A stretch of DNA of 64,000 nucleotides from Doryteuthis pealeii (Eukaryota > Mollusca > Cephalopoda > Myopsida > Loliginidae). The notes beneath the pieces are model-generated. The model saw only the letters and a program-made list of their open reading frames with translations, made no database searches and was not told the DNA's origin. Below are positions 10,503-21,271 of the stretch, in pieces. Position 1 is the stretch's first letter. Every line of letters starts with the position of its first letter. The stretch spans positions 54,799,581 through 54,863,580 of the forward strand of contig CM042157.1 of the NCBI GenBank assembly GCA_023376005.1, given 5' to 3'. The translations under genes and the position numbers were made by a program.

Positions 10503-10996
10503 TAGGTCCTGTAGACTATATCCAGTGTCCATACAGAACTCGTGTGTCCATGTGTAGAAGTCCACAGAAAATGTCACTTATGAGCTTGTCCCTGCATCTC
10601 CAACAGTTTCCAGCATGTCTCGTCGTTGGTCTTAGGTGGCTTGGAAGATGGGAAATAAGTGGCCGTACTGCTGCTGTTTTGTAGGGTGCTGCTTCCAGGA
10701 TGTATTCAAAACAGCATACAGCATTCTTGTGTAGTTCTCATTTTTTTCCAATCGTTAAAGTTCAAGTGGAACAGCCATACAATAGTAGTGTCACGGCTTC
10801 ATTTTGGAAGAATTCCCACTTTATTTCATCTGAGATTAGATTTCCATATAATCGATAACTAATCGATAGCAGTTCGTGCCTTTCCTATGCGTATGTTGAC
10901 ATTGCTTTCGATAGATGAGATATTGCTACCGAGGTATGTGAAATGGTCTACAGAGGTTCAGATGCTTCTGCTTTAATGTGGGGAAGTTGCCATGAG
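10503..10996 (-). pseudogene. LINE reverse transcriptase C-terminal relic, copy B
   Basis: Copy of 7168-7660 with a few substitutions; the same breaks are present, so the LINE was dead before the duplication. Confidence 0.8.
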
Positions 10997-11275
10997 AGGG
11001 TAAATGGATGAGTAAAAATGTGGAAATTTTGTTGTCTCGACACATCTATTGAATTTTTTTTCTCACTAATGTTAGAAACCATAGAAAATTAATTATTATT
11101 GTCAAAAACTATTTATTACGTTGTCCCCCACTCAAATTCTGTCACGTGCTTTATGACGCAGAGAGCATAATAAATACTAGGGTGACATTTTGGTAATATG
11201 AGGCACAATTCGGCAGCATCAGTTGCTTTTGCAAGAATAAAAAAATCCAGAAATTGTGAAAGATTTATTTATTCA

Positions 11276-11545
11276 TAAGCAATATCCAACCGGTCTGTCA
11301 CGAGTAGGAGGCGACTCATGATCAATTTTTAAACGGTTTAAAATAATTTTACCTACTCCTAAACTGATTGTCGTACCATAGCTAAAGAGTCGCAACCATT
11401 TACTCACAACTGAAATAAGAATGGATGGATTTCTTCATTTCCTTAAAACATTAGCCAAGTGAAACGGAAATAGTTTCGTCCAAAATTTGAACTCGGGACG
11501 CCATATCCGTTTCCAAAATCGTTAGAGCATGCGAAGTAATAGTTA
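11276..11545 (-). repeat. S1 SINE, copy B
   Basis: Duplicate of 7984-8255; near 11520 copy B has a different short stretch (GTTAGAGCATGCG) that gives a better A-box-side sequence than copy A. Confidence 0.7.
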
Positions 11546-11654
11546 TAAAGGCGTAAATATTTTTGTAGTCACCGACGACTGCTATATCGACTTGGGAGGT
11601 AAAACACTAGTTTTAACGTTAGGACCTTTGTTACTTTATTATATGTAAAGCCAG

Positions 11655-11862
11655 TTTGATTTCAGAATTTCTCGTCTTCTACACTGGTTGCTTAACCTAA
11701 GCTAAATAACCCGCCCTGTCTTACTAATTACTGGAGGGAGAAGGAATGGATGTGTGCTTTTCTCAAAGGTGTTAACGTGAAGTGAAACCCAAACAGCATC
11801 GTCCAGAATTTTAAATCTTGTCACCGATTCAATTTCATACGACCATAACCTTTACACAAGGA
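11655..11862 (-). repeat. S1 SINE, second in copy B
   Basis: Duplicate of 8350-8562 with few substitutions. Confidence 0.7.
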
Positions 11863-12420
11863 CTAATAAATAAAACTTCTTTTTTTTATTTCTAGACTCA
11901 AACACCAACTGCCAGTTTCTATGAGAAATACATAAGTACGGTGGCATTTTAATCCACGCATCGAGCTCAAATGAACAACAATAAAATCGAAAATATATGC
12001 AATGAAAACCACTAAGACACGGACCTTTTATTGCCTTCTATCAATTTTTCGATAATTCAAGGTGGATCATTAATCGTAGCTTTTTTCATATCAAAATTAA
12101 TAGTTACAACTGCGTCATATTTTTTCTAATAGATATTTCTTTTAGTTTTATCATTTTCTCTAACGCATCTCCCATAAGCAATTTTGTTGATGATTGGCGA
12201 CATCTTCTTATTCGATAAGCATATCTTGCTGGAAGACTGGCGACTTACATATAATTCATTTTGCTTAATTACCTTTAATTAGTTTTTATTTAAAACCAGA
12301 CAGAATGCTATGGTTTCCCATTAGTTTCAAGACTAAATCCGCACCAGTTTTATTAGACCCAAACATTAGTATAACACAAAGCTAGATCAATAAATGGGGG
12401 GGGGATTACATTAGGATTAA

Positions 12421-13192
12421 TTAATTGATTGATTTTAATGATATGTCAACACATCTAGAATTATCTTATGTTATTCATTACGGGATCATATTTACATTTT
12501 CGAGTAGTTTTTTTTTGCATACAATTCTATGGAATACGAATAATTTTCAAACATATATGGGTCTCTAACACATACAACCACCCTGATCAGAGTGGACTTG
12601 GGATTAATGGCAATAAAAGGGTACTCAACACTTCACAGATCTCCAGAATTGGAGCCTCATCATCAGATGGCGTTTAGTGGGCTTTGCCATTGTTACATAA
12701 TCCGTGGGTTGCCTACGAATTATGTACTGTAGTATAGTAAAATTTAGATAACGATATTCGTAAATGGAAACTTACCATTGAATCATATCTTGACCGTTAA
12801 AGAAGTGATTGACAGCAGTTCACAGACCTACTCGGTGGTTTCTCATTGGCTAAATGCAAACCGTAGGAAGGGAACTGTGTTAGAGTTGGCGAAATTTGAC
12901 GGTTTGTCTATGGGAACAGACGCAATGGTCGTCTGTCCTAAAGTAAGCCATCTTCTCACCGCATCTTTATTAAACCCGAAAGCCCTAATAGGTTATTATT
13001 TGGGCTTTCGGGTTTAATAAAGACGTCTAAGAAAAAAGAAAAGTCTTGTGTTCATCATTAAAAACAAAGACAATGAGCAAGACACCCATTTTGTGGAGTG
13101 GTCTACTCCTCTGTAAAGTCTAAGCCGCATCGACAAATCGAAAAGTTATATGACTGTGTTTTCAGTTAGATTTTGAGAGTTGGATTCGAGAC
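12421..13192 (+). repeat. Family H copy interrupted by hairpin element, copy B
   Basis: Same arrangement as 9122-9905, with the 390-bp element at 12689-13079. The family H 3' end has lost about 15-20 bp near 13108 relative to copy A. Confidence 0.8.
12689..13079. mobile_element. ~390-bp hairpin element, copy B
   Basis: Duplicate of 9389-9785. The terminal hairpin (12964-13023) has mismatches next to the loop, so only copy A keeps the perfect form. Confidence 0.7.
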
Positions 13193-13621
13193 ATCGAAGA
13201 TAACGCACGTATTTCTTTTTTTTGGGGGGGGAGAGTAGTCTAGCATGCCCGTAAAGTATTTTGGGCCATTCTCTAGTGATAGCTAAAAATGGCTACCGAC
13301 TTTCTATTCCCTCTCTCATGATGGTAGAAAATAAAAAAACCACTATTATAAATGCAGGTTTAATTGAGTAGCATTTGAATAAAGTGGGAATTATGTAAAA
13401 ATATGAATATGAGTTTGTCAGTTTTTCTTCCATTGTCTGGATAAACATCAGTGGTCTAGGAAAAACTTTTAACCGTGACTTGACCGTAAGTTAGCGTAAC
13501 AGTTATTTACTAAGTTTTGCTTAGTCTGACATATAGAACAGGTTGCTTACTGTATCTGTCATTTTTAAGTGGTCACCCATTTAAGTACTGATTAAACTTC
13601 ATCATCAGGTCACACTGGGGA

Positions 13622-13624
<3 letters not shown>

Positions 13625-13680
<56 letters not shown>
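13625..13680. repeat. (CT)n at right edge of tandem duplication
   Basis: About 56 bp of CT. Confidence 0.95.
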
Positions 13681-13684
<4 letters not shown>

Positions 13685-13740
13685 ACCGTCTCTATCAGCC
13701 ATTGCCCCTGGTAGGTTCACCGCGTAGCATCCAGAATCCA

Positions 13741-14068
13741 CACAGCTGATTGACGAAGCTTTTTGCTGGTCGGCCTATCTCACTGAAGATAAAGCGAACA
13801 TTCTTTCAAGCTGTACCCGTATCAGTGCTACTGTACGGCTACATCACTTGGACTCTAACAAAATGCGGTCTCAAACAAATATTGGAAACAGCACCCACAA
13901 GAAAGTAGCTGTACGGCCACTTGTCCTCTATCATACAAAAGCAACCGAGTAAGAAGAATACTAGACACTCCTGGAGAAGAATACTAGACACTCCCGGAGA
14001 AGCAAGGACGAATTCATAAGTGATGTTCTCCCGTGGACACCTATACATGGACATACCCGTGTAGGCCG
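13741..14068 (+). pseudogene. LINE reverse transcriptase C-terminal relic
   Basis: Plus-strand translation gives fragments in several frames that match the LINE at 21.3-22.9 kb, for instance VSVLLYGYITWTLTK near 13814. It is opposite in orientation to the relics in the duplicated unit. 13690-13740 looks like the 3' part in the other orientation, so two pieces may be joined head to head. A 26-bp direct repeat (GAAGAATACTAGACACTCC twice) lies at 13951-14000. Confidence 0.7.
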
Positions 14069-14169
14069 AGATGGCACTTTTTAACTTCGGTGCTTTCAGC
14101 TTGAATTGAACATTTCCTTTGTTTCATTCCATGATGCATTTTCTTTTTCTTTTGAAAATCCTTGTAAAT

Positions 14170-14170
<1 letters not shown>

Positions 14171-14241
<71 letters not shown>
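14171..14241. repeat. (CT)n microsatellite
   Basis: About 70 bp of CT. An (AAGAAC)n stretch follows at 14291-14325. Confidence 0.97.
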
Positions 14242-14243
<2 letters not shown>

Positions 14244-14359
14244 AGGTTCCTATACATGGACCAAAAAGGTCACTCCCTATCAAAAATAAAAATAAGAACA
14301 AGAACAAGAACAAGAACAAGGAGAATGAGAAGGAAAAAAAAAGAAGAAGGAGAAGAATT

Positions 14360-14658
14360 GTAGCATTGCAAGCAAATGGTATCGGTGTGCAAAAAAATAA
14401 GTAACCAAATTATTTCAGCAGCCGAAGAAAGAGAAGGCAGGGTTCAATATCTCTTCCAGTGGGCTAATTGTAACAAGACATGCTTGCAGAGGTCACCATC
14501 TAAAGGATGACAGGGGCTGACCATGTCACCCACCCGAGGCGGAAGTGAGAGTGGGATGGTCTACGAACCTCTCTCTATATGTATATTTAAACTTTTATCC
14601 ATTTGGAAATTTGACAGCCCGAACCAAATTGAAAACTCATTAGTCAGGTACCCTACCC
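14360..14658. other. No feature recognised
   Basis: Contains GGGCTGACCATGTCACCCAC near 14514, reminiscent of other cephalopod repeats, but no partner in this window. Confidence 0.35.

Positions 14659-14713
<55 letters not shown>
14659..14713. repeat. (TA)n microsatellite
   Basis: About 54 bp of TA. Confidence 0.97.
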
Positions 14714-14714
<1 letters not shown>

Positions 14715-14935
14715 CTTTAAAAAATTTCGCATTTATATAAAAAAAATTCAAACGAATTTAACCAGATTATGGTTTTTTGGTCCGAAGAACGCATAGGCGA
14801 GAAACTGTCAGTGACGTAAATGGTCCAGCAGTCCAGAGAAGAAATCTTCCTTACGACATAGGGTGTCGCAGTTTGAGAGCTCAATGTGTGCTCTTATTGT
14901 TAGAGTCACAGAGCTTAAATAAATAACAAAAGACT

Positions 14936-15041
14936 TAGAGATCTTGCATTATAGACTATTTCAGGGAGCTTATCTGATGAGTCGGGAGAATTAGACATTT
15001 TTGTCTAAGCTCCTGAAATAGTCTATAATGCAAGATCTCTA
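14936..15041. repeat. 36-bp inverted repeat with 33-nt loop
   Basis: Arms 14936-14972 and 15006-15041 are complementary over 36 bp with one extra G in the left arm. The loop holds CTGATGAGTC and a second small stem (TTAGACA/TGTCTAA). Possible MITE-like foldback. Confidence 0.93.
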
Positions 15042-15044
15042 ACT

Positions 15045-15182
15045 ATAACTCAGCGTATGAGTAGCACAGGGATCTGTGCGGTAAAGTAAGGAGCTGATGG
15101 TAGGTGTGGCGCTCCACCTCAGATCTAGCGCTATGAAAAGGGGATATGACTGGCTGATACGACTTTAGGCTCGACTTTACTT
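15045..15182 (+). repeat. S2 SINE, 5'-truncated
   Basis: Shares GAGTAGCACAGGGATCTGTG and GGAGCTGATGGTAGGTGTGG with the fuller copy at 19712-19935; the tRNA-like head is missing. Confidence 0.75.
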
Positions 15183-15187
15183 TACTT

Positions 15188-15276
15188 TTACTTATATATA
15201 TATAATACTCGTGTATTATCTTGCAACACCCTCTGGTTAAAAATCAGACCGTTCAAATTGTCCAAGATGAAATGCG

Positions 15277-15320
<44 letters not shown>
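15188..15320. repeat. Two (TA)n stretches flanking short unique sequence
   Basis: A short TA run at 15193-15204 and about 41 bp at 15279-15319. The ~75 bp between (CACCCTCTGGTTAAAAATCA, then TCCAAGATGAAATGC) recur at 49850-49908 beside another (TA)n, so this is a small dispersed repeat. Confidence 0.8.
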
Positions 15321-15321
<1 letters not shown>

Positions 15322-15579
15322 TGATGTAGTGATGCGGCTTTTTTTCTCTTTTGGTGGCTGAGGTGCGAGGAGACAAACGTTCGTGTGAACGGAGAACGAG
15401 AAACGAATCAAAGATACAAGAAGAGTCAGTTCCTAAGTATAAAGAAGCCAGCTTGCACGTGGTGTCCGTTATCTCTTTCTTCCTGTTTCCACGACCCCAG
15501 AGAGAGAATAAAGCAACTAAGGTCTTAACGTTGACGTGAGTTGTGTTTTCCCTCCTCAGTCGACGATTAGCCATCATCG

Positions 15580-15856
15580 ACATAGTTTTTATAAATGGAC
15601 ACGGAGTCTCGAGTTGAAATTCTGGACGAATCTATTTGCGTTTCACTTTGCGATAATGTCCTTTGGAAATGCATGCATCCATCTGTTCTCCCTTCAGTTA
15701 TGGGTAAATAGTTGGGTAGACCAGTCTCTTTAGCTTTGGTGCGGCAACCAGTCTTGGAGTAAGAAAAATGATTTCATGATTTCAAACCAATTTTATTCCA
15801 CTTAAAAATTGAGCTTGAGTCGAATCTCGCTTGTGGCGAAGGAGTTCGGTAAATAC

Positions 15857-15857
<1 letters not shown>
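15580..15857 (+). repeat. S1 SINE
   Basis: B-box-like GAGTTGAAATTCTGGACG, core with TATGGGTAAATAG, tail GAGTCGAATCTCGCTTGTGG, then (CT)n. Confidence 0.75.
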
Positions 15858-15859
<2 letters not shown>

Positions 15860-15909
<50 letters not shown>

Positions 15910-15931
15910 CCGGCCGTCCTTTTCTTCTCTC

Positions 15932-15975
<44 letters not shown>
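15860..15975. repeat. (CT)n and (TA)n microsatellites
   Basis: CT at 15860-15907 and TA at 15935-15974 with a short GC-rich spacer (GGCCGGCC). Confidence 0.96.
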
Positions 15976-15977
<2 letters not shown>

Positions 15978-16235
15978 GACTTTCTCTTTTACTCTATTGA
16001 CCACTTCTCTCTTTTCTTGTTAGCCTTTTCTTTTGCCATCCTCTTTTTAACGATTATATTGAACTTTTTTCTTTCTCTCACTCACACCATCACTCCATTT
16101 TTATTTTAGTTCTTTGTTCATGATTTCATTTTAAAGTGTATTTTACGTTAATATCTATCCGTCTGTTTCTTCTTTTGTTCTCATATTAGCCATATATCTT
16201 GCATGCGCTCCCTTCACCAAAATCGTTTGTTCTTC

Positions 16236-16238
<3 letters not shown>

Positions 16239-16304
<66 letters not shown>

Positions 16305-16319
16305 TCTCTCTCTCTCTCA
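16239..16319. repeat. (CT)n microsatellite
   Basis: About 80 bp with one CACT interruption. Confidence 0.97.
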
Positions 16320-16790
16320 TTCCCGGCCCTTGCCATCAACCGGAATATAAACGTTAGTCGTATTGCTTGAGGTATACCAGCTGTCTCTTGTGGATTTAGA
16401 GCTAAGTATCGGTTAGGCCGGATTAAGCTTTGATGACAAAATCTATATACACAGTGGGTTTTTTCTCGGTAAATTCAGTTATTGAGTCAGGAACACGACA
16501 AAATGGCCGAAACTTGACCACTTCAGAACATGGCATTATCTCTGACCGGTAATCCAAATTAAACAAACACTAGTAGTAGTAGTAGTAGTAGCAGTAGTAG
16601 TAGTAGTACCATGTTGTTTTTTTTTGTTTTGTTATTAGACGTCCGCCGACTTGCAAGTCCGCTGGCACTGTTAACCAGGCTTCCTGAGGCCAAGGATTGT
16701 GATTTCGGATCTCGTCAGGAATTATTCTAATTCGTACTTGACTGGCGGTTTGGTTGGATAATTATCATAGAAACTAAATGAAGGGGAAAA
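16320..16790. other. No gene; short (TAG)n
   Basis: A (TAG)n array lies at 16571-16608 with one CAG unit. The rest is not recognised. Confidence 0.5.
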
Positions 16791-16796
16791 AAAAAA

Positions 16797-17035
16797 AAAA
16801 CAGCCAGTGGAGTGACCTATTGATGGTATCAGAGGAACAGCGAGGAAGTCTGTCCCTTTTTCGCTAGTGCTAAACCAGCGAGATTGTTTTGTTACCGTCA
16901 GCTCTCATGTGCTTTACCGCATAGATCAGATTGTCCTAGCTGTTCTACTCATGCGCTAAGTTGGTGAGGACCGGTATTGAACCCAGAACCTTGCGATTCC
17001 TAGACGAATGCTCTACCAACTAAGCTAACGGAAGG
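16797..17035 (-). repeat. S2 SINE
   Basis: Minus strand: GTTAGCTTAGTTGGTAGAGC head near 17025, B box GGGTTCAATACC, body to GGTCACTCCACTGG near 16806. Nearly full length. Confidence 0.8.
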
Positions 17036-17094
17036 AGAAATAATAGTAAAAAAAATAAGAAGAATGGATAACACTGTTTCATCTGATGTCCTGA

Positions 17095-17385
17095 GCATGA
17101 AAGTAAACTGCATCTGATGGTGAGGTTCCAGTTCTGGAGATCTAGTGAGTGTGGAATACCCCATTCACAGCCATTACTTCCAGGTCCACTCTGTCTCAGA
17201 GTGGTAGTACTTGTTAGGTTCCTATATATGGGCCAAAAAGATATATTTAAAAATCATTTGTGTTCAATAGGAATATTTGATGTCATAAAACTGTAAATTA
17301 TTTGTATCAAGAATAGTTACTAGAAGTTATAATTGTTTAATAAGGATTATAATTAGTTACCTGAAACCATATCATAATCTTCATC
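17095..17385 (-). repeat. Family H repeat
   Basis: Body (complement of CCACTCTGTCTCAGAGTGG at 17196) followed by modules with TTCAATAGGAATATTTGATG to about 17385. Confidence 0.7.
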
Positions 17386-17444
17386 AAATCGTTTTGATAA
17401 CACGAATTCTCTTTACTCTGTCTCCCAATCCCTCCTTATTGACC

Positions 17445-17640
17445 ATCTCTCTGGGCTTGTCCTGTAGACGACATCATGTGTCCGCACAAAGCTGATGAAT
17501 GTAAGATTTTGTTGGTCTTCCAACACTGATGTGTCCATGTATAAGGACTCACAGGAAAACATCCCTTATGAGTTCGTCCTTACTTCTCCAACAGTGTCCA
17601 GTATGTTTTATTCGTCTTACTTGGATAGTTTGTTAGATGG
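17445..17640 (-). pseudogene. LINE C-terminal relic
   Basis: Aligns by eye with 7168-7290 and 21440-21560 (CTTATGAGTTCGTCC, CTCCAACAGTGTCCAGTATG). No frame survives. Confidence 0.65.
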
Positions 17641-18134
17641 GAGGGAATAACTTTTATCAAATTAAATTACTTGAAACCCGTTGTATATTGGTTCTAATTG
17701 AAGCCGAAATTACCGTTTCAGCCATTGTTCTTAGAAACGGAAGTATCGTTTCAGCCATGTTTGCCTTTTTTCTAATAAAAACGCAAAAGTGGTTAATCCG
17801 CCAGCTCAGTACAACTATTATCTGGTGTTGTTGTTATTCACGAGGATTTGTTAAAGCAACGTGTAATATTTTGGCAACGAGGAATTTTTTTTCACACAGA
17901 AATAAGCCAACATTAGGACGTTTGGATAAATTCTGGGTTTAATCTTGAAACATTTCATCATATCTAGATCGCATGGAACAAGTTTTCATAACAAACAACA
18001 TCGCACTTGACACTCAAACAGAAATAAAATGCAAAGCAATTTTACTGAGCGCTATGGGAGAGAAGACGGAAGTAATTATTCTGTCAGATCAAGACGACTA
18101 GAATCCGGTCTTGTTATTCATGAGTATTTGCTAA
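17641..18134. other. No feature recognised
   Basis: A 101-residue open frame (17637-17942) has no recognisable domain and no codon pattern I would trust. Confidence 0.4.
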
Positions 18135-18330
18135 AGCAACCTATAAGTATTAGTATTAGATAAGAATACTTGAAATCATACAACTGTGTGCCAATTATTT
18201 GTATTTGTACTCCACACTTTCCAGATCTCCATAACTGGAACCTGACCACCAGATTCAGTTTAGTGTTATACCAAGGACAACACCTTTTTTCTTACTCTTC
18301 TGCAGGGTGAACATGGCACAACGTCAGGTT
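18135..18330 (+). repeat. Family H fragment
   Basis: Module (AATACTTGAAATCATACAAC) joined to a body end (CAGATCTCCATAACTGGAAC, then CTTACTCTTCTGCAGGG). Confidence 0.65.
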
Positions 18331-18639
18331 AACATAGATCCTCAGATATCGTAGCCCCTTTTTTTATTAAAACGAAAAACTAAGCAGAAGACATTTTTTA
18401 TTTTTTAGTTCTCCGTTCAAGCAAAAAGTGTACTATGCATGTAGTCCTGCACCCGTATTTGTGAGTAGTGGCAGAAATCTCAGTTTCATCGTTTTGTCAC
18501 ATCCACCAGATCAGAATTCTGACTCTACCCAGTGCAATGTCGAGATTCTGCTTGGGAGATGGATTCTTATGAAAATGTAGGAATACGATAAATAATCATC
18601 GCCCTTAGATAATTTGCATGTTCAGTAGGGTGTCATCCA

Positions 18640-18840
18640 GAAAACCATTATCGACCCCTTTTTGTCCCTGATATTTGACCAATGGAGATGTTGTCTCTGA
18701 CCCCTGCCAGTAATGCCACACATATTTACTATGCATATCAATTAAGTATTTTGCTATTTTGTACCCCTTCCACATACTGCTTGTTCATCGAAAAATATGT
18801 GTATAGTTCTAGCTGTTGGGATATTTTTTTGTATTTTTTC
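18640..18840. repeat. Dispersed repeat R6, left copy
   Basis: 18755-18788 is the reverse complement of 20158-20191 with one mismatch in 34. Weaker similarity extends on both sides to roughly 120 bp. Confidence 0.7.
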
Positions 18841-18904
18841 TTTTGATACCACTGGTATATACATTGTATATGTTAAATTTAAAATGCTCTTGAATGTGTA
18901 AATG

Positions 18905-19295
18905 ATTGATTGATTGATTCTAATGGCATGTCAACCCGTCTGTTTATTTTATGCCTAGAGATTGGAGGATCGTATTCATTACACGTTCATATTTACATTT
19001 TTTGCGAAATTATTCTTTAAGAGTTTTTTTGCATACAAATATGAATAATTTTTAAACAGATCTATTTGACCCATAGATGGAACTCTAACACGTACTACCA
19101 CTCTGAGTGAGCCTTGGATTAATGGACATGAAAGGGTACACCACACTCCCCAGAGCTCCATAACTGGAGTCTCACCATAAGATGCACTTTAATGTGATAC
19201 CCAGCACATCCTATTTTGGAAGGTGTCTCATCCCTCTGCAGGGGATACAGTCCGCTTATTCTAAACCCTAGCGACATGTGGAAATGCGTTTATCT
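18905..19295 (+). repeat. Family H, fullest head-body copy
   Basis: Head GATTGATTGATTCTAATGGC, stretch with TTCATATTTACATTT, body with TACCACTCTGAGTGAGCC, GGAGTCTCACCATAAGATGC, and 3' end TCATCCCTCTGCAGGGGATA then CGCTTATTCTAAACC. I used it as the reference for the interrupted copies. Confidence 0.75.
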
Positions 19296-19325
19296 TGTTT
19301 TTCTGTCGTTGTGATCAGTGTTTGA

Positions 19326-19535
19326 ATTCAGGGTTTTTTTTTTCCTGAACCGTTGCCATACCAATGTTAAACTGCCCAGTGTGCCCTGCTATTTTCCCAT
19401 AGCTGGAGGAGAATATTTAAATTCATATTTTCCCAAGAGTATTAACGCTAAATGTGAAGCACAAACATCCTAGTCTAGGATTTGAACTCGGATCACTGTG
19501 TTCATTTCTAATGACGATAAACATTACACTATTTT
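19326..19535 (-). repeat. S1 SINE
   Basis: Minus strand: AACGATTATCG-like head, GAGTTCAAATCCTAGAC B-box area near 19475, and a core with GGGAAAATAGCAGGG. Confidence 0.7.
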
Positions 19536-19711
19536 ATTATAGGGAATTTCATCTTTTGTGGGTTTTTTTGTTGTTGTTGTTGTCTAACACCAACTTTCTA
19601 TGAATTTGTATAATAAATGATAAACATACTTAACTAATCTCTGTTTTTCATGTGAGGTATTTTTAATTCATAAAAGTAAGTAACTATTATCCATACTTTT
19701 AATATAATCAG

Positions 19712-19935
19712 TCAGTAGTGTGTCAGACACGATTCCGGGTTCGATACCGGATCTCGCCAACTCAGAGCATGAGTAGCACAGGATCTGTGCAGTAAAGTGA
19801 TGAGCTGATGGTAAGTGTAGCGTTCCACCACAGACGCAAAAAACAATCTCTTTGGTTTAGCGCCAGTGAAAAGGAGATAGACCCTTCGTTATCTGGCTGA
19901 TACCGACTTTAGGCTACCCCGACCACTTTACTTAC
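19712..19935 (+). repeat. S2 SINE
   Basis: B box GGGTTCGATACCGG near 19737, body with GAGTAGCACAGGATCTGTGC, ending in CTGGCTGATACCGACTTTAG and (ACTT)n. Confidence 0.78.
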
Positions 19936-20930
19936 TTATTAACCTAAATCAATATTGGAATGCTTGGTAGTCGGAAAGATATTTAGTTTAACATTAACAT
20001 TAGCATATCTGTGTTATACTAACACTGAACACAATCTAAACCCAATTGCACATACATTATTACTTAATATTTTATATACATAATATATATGCATGTGACA
20101 TTACAAAGAAAGAATACACAAACGTGTCCCATGATAGAATTATATTCATATTGTTTTATGGACAAGCAGTATGTGGAAGGGGTACAAAATAGTTTTAGTA
20201 TGTTTGGAATATCCAAGTAAACACGGTAAGCTACATCAACGTTAAGACTACATTGTTTATTTGCATTGATTTTGATTATATTACAGTAGTTATTGAAGAG
20301 ATATTTTTTATAGGATAGCATAACCAAAGGTCATTCATTAAACGCAATATATGAAAAGAACAATTTTTGTGGCTGAAAAATAAAGGTCATTCATTGCACG
20401 AAGTCGTTCATTATTCGAGTATATACGATACTTCCGAGTTGTATTTTACTTAATTAAATAAATAGTGCTACGTTTACAAAAACATATCAGAGTTTTTTAA
20501 ATGTTCCACCTGCACTAAAGATGTCTCTGTTAGTAAATATAAATATAAGTGGGTGTTTTGAGAAAAATAATGATTGTCACCGACATAGAAGAAAACGTTC
20601 AAAGAAAAATAGATTTAGACTAATATTGCAGGTGCATACTTCAGATGTCGGTAGTGTCATTTTGGCGCGAACGACGCCATTATTTTCCTGATTTAAAGGT
20701 TGGTATTGCCAGAAAGATTTCACAGATTGTAGATACAGAGATTTATTTTTTTAAAGAGATGCTAAGAAGTGTAAGAAGAAAAAGAGAATAGAATGTGAAT
20801 AATTGTAACAAAAAATAGAATTTGTAAAATAGAATAAAAACTGAAAAAAAAAGGAATGAAAATGTTTAAAAAATTCAAAGAAAAAGTTAAAGAAAGAAAT
20901 GAAGAAACTACAAAAGCGAAAAAAATATTT
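19936..20930. other. No gene; R6 right copy at 20120-20240
   Basis: Apart from the inverted R6 copy, the sequence is AT-rich without recognisable domains. GGCGCGAACGACGCC near 20664 is an unusually GC-rich short palindrome-like site. Confidence 0.45.
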
Positions 20931-20940
20931 TCTGTTTTAA

Positions 20941-20992
20941 AATGGGAGACAAATATTGTCGTATATCCATACGACAATATTTGTCTCCCATT
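20941..20992. repeat. 24-bp perfect hairpin
   Basis: Arms 20941-20964 and 20969-20992 are exact reverse complements around a 4-nt loop (ATCC). Confidence 0.96.
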
Positions 20993-21070
20993 AAAATAAA
21001 ACCAAACACTAATCGATTTTTATTTTCACATACGAACCACCTTGATAAATAATACAGTTCAAACAAGGAC

Positions 21071-21071
<1 letters not shown>

Positions 21072-21132
<61 letters not shown>

Positions 21133-21141
21133 AGATACTTG

Positions 21142-21201
<60 letters not shown>
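21072..21201. repeat. Two long (TA)n arrays
   Basis: About 56 bp (21072-21127) and about 60 bp (21142-21201) with a 14-bp spacer; the second has an AATA slip. Confidence 0.97.
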
Positions 21202-21202
<1 letters not shown>

Positions 21203-21218
21203 CTGTTAAAAGGTCGAG

Positions 21219-21259
21219 CCGCACTGATGTGACGTAAACGTCGAAACATGTGTCTGTGG
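21219..21259 (+). ncRNA. Hammerhead-ribozyme-like motif
   Basis: Stem I CCGCA (21219-21223) pairs with TGTGG (21255-21259). The core is CTGATGT (21224-21230; canonical CTGATGA, so the A9 position is changed). Stem II GACG/CGTC has a TAAA loop. GAAA lies at 21243-21246. Stem III is CA/TG with a 2-nt loop, and the cleavage-site triplet GTC ends at C21254. Very short stem III and an adjacent (TA)n array fit the hammerheads known from Penelope-like elements and retrozymes. The A9 change may abolish activity. Confidence 0.65.
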
Positions 21260-21271
21260 ATGTCTGATATA

